Shown one piece after another: positions 33,710-33,896 of a DNA stretch of 33,896 nt (positions are counted from its first letter, which is position 1; each line of letters starts with the position of its first letter). The translations under genes were made by a program, and so were the position numbers. The notes under the pieces are model-generated. The model made no database searches and was not told the DNA's origin. It saw only the letters and a list, made by a program, of their open reading frames with translations. Source of the stretch: Akkermansiaceae bacterium. GTDB taxonomy: Bacteria; Verrucomicrobiota; Verrucomicrobiia; Verrucomicrobiales; Akkermansiaceae. The DNA is taken from positions 1 to 33,896 of the forward strand of contig CANHPN010000024.1 in assembly GCA_947462535.1 (NCBI GenBank), in the 5' to 3' direction.

Positions 33710-33742
33710 TTGTGTGGAATTGTGTGTGGAAAACCTGTCGCG
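33710..33742 (-). repeat. integrase-upstream motif, third copy
   Basis: Read on the minus strand this is CGCGACAGGTTTTCCACACA followed by CAATTCCACACAA, ending 23 bases before the second integrase start. It matches the blocks in both arms of the inverted repeat at 23901-24318 (CGCGACAGAATT, TCCACACGGATT, CACACAAA). A conserved site upstream of this integrase family is indicated. Confidence 0.7.
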
Positions 33743-33880
33743 GTTTTCGGTGATGGCACGCAATCCTCTGATTGATAAGGACTTGCGGAGATCGTGCTAG
33801 ACGATGGCGGACAGGGTGGGGACAGTGTGTTAATTAGCATAAAATCAATCAGTTGTAGCAATTCGGAGGGGCACTCAGGT

Positions 33881-33896
33881 GAAATTCCACACACAA
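33881..33896 (+). repeat. possible fourth copy, cut by window edge
   Basis: The window ends in GAAATTCCACACACAA on the plus strand, matching the CGAAATTCCACAC...CACAA part of the motif at 23974-24000. It points outward, opposite to the 33710-33742 copy, so another integrase-type gene may start to the right. Only part is visible. Confidence 0.4.

Overview
The window looks like a piece of a GC-rich chromosome from the phylum Verrucomicrobiota, probably near Luteolibacter/Haloferula. This is inferred from protein character: a long tail-specific protease, a deoC/ALDH16-type cluster, a thrombospondin-type-3 secreted protein next to a YD-repeat giant, and scarce Shine-Dalgarno sites. I could not test it by search. 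Up to about 23.3 kb the window is ordinary chromosome. From the tRNA-Leu gene at 23267 to the right edge it looks like a much-rearranged genomic island.

Left part (1-8.1 kb): an AraC-type regulator; a 49-residue DUF1328 membrane protein; a remnant of thymidine phosphorylase with its middle deleted; tRNA-Gln(TTG); a small unknown protein; a tail-specific protease (Prc/Tsp) and a TIM-barrel sugar isomerase/epimerase-like protein on the minus strand; a strong hairpin terminator; an unknown 127-residue protein; and a YddA-type ABC transporter whose nucleotide-binding domain has lost most catalytic residues.

Middle part (8.1-23.1 kb): a 1028-residue protein with an F5/8-type-C-like module and a six-hairpin glycosidase-like domain. 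Then comes a minus-strand deoxyribose/acetaldehyde cluster: deoC, a full aldehyde dehydrogenase, and a 286-residue non-catalytic ALDH-like protein. The last two correspond to the two halves of the ALDH16 family, encoded here as separate genes with related short palindromic repeats in the gaps. Next are mscL (convergent), a CbiX-like chelatase followed by a DR2241-like Fe-S protein, a 445-base gap with a terminator-like hairpin, and a three-gene minus-strand operon: M16 zinc protease, GNAT acetyltransferase, and a glycosyltransferase-HAD hydrolase fusion.

Island (23.3 kb to end): tRNA-Leu(CAG) is followed at once by the N-terminal part of a tyrosine recombinase. An imperfect inverted repeat of about 160-base arms follows, each arm resembling the upstream region of such an integrase. 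A four-gene minus-strand operon then encodes a secreted 300-residue protein, a secreted calcium-binding-repeat protein, a 1910-residue RHS/YD-repeat protein with a variable low-GC C-terminal tip, and a lipoprotein one base downstream of that tip, the usual place for an immunity protein. Further right are a stand-alone ClpX-type zinc-finger protein, the C-terminal nuclease domain of a type III restriction enzyme, and a second integrase N-terminal fragment facing inward with the same upstream motif. The island probably continues beyond the window.
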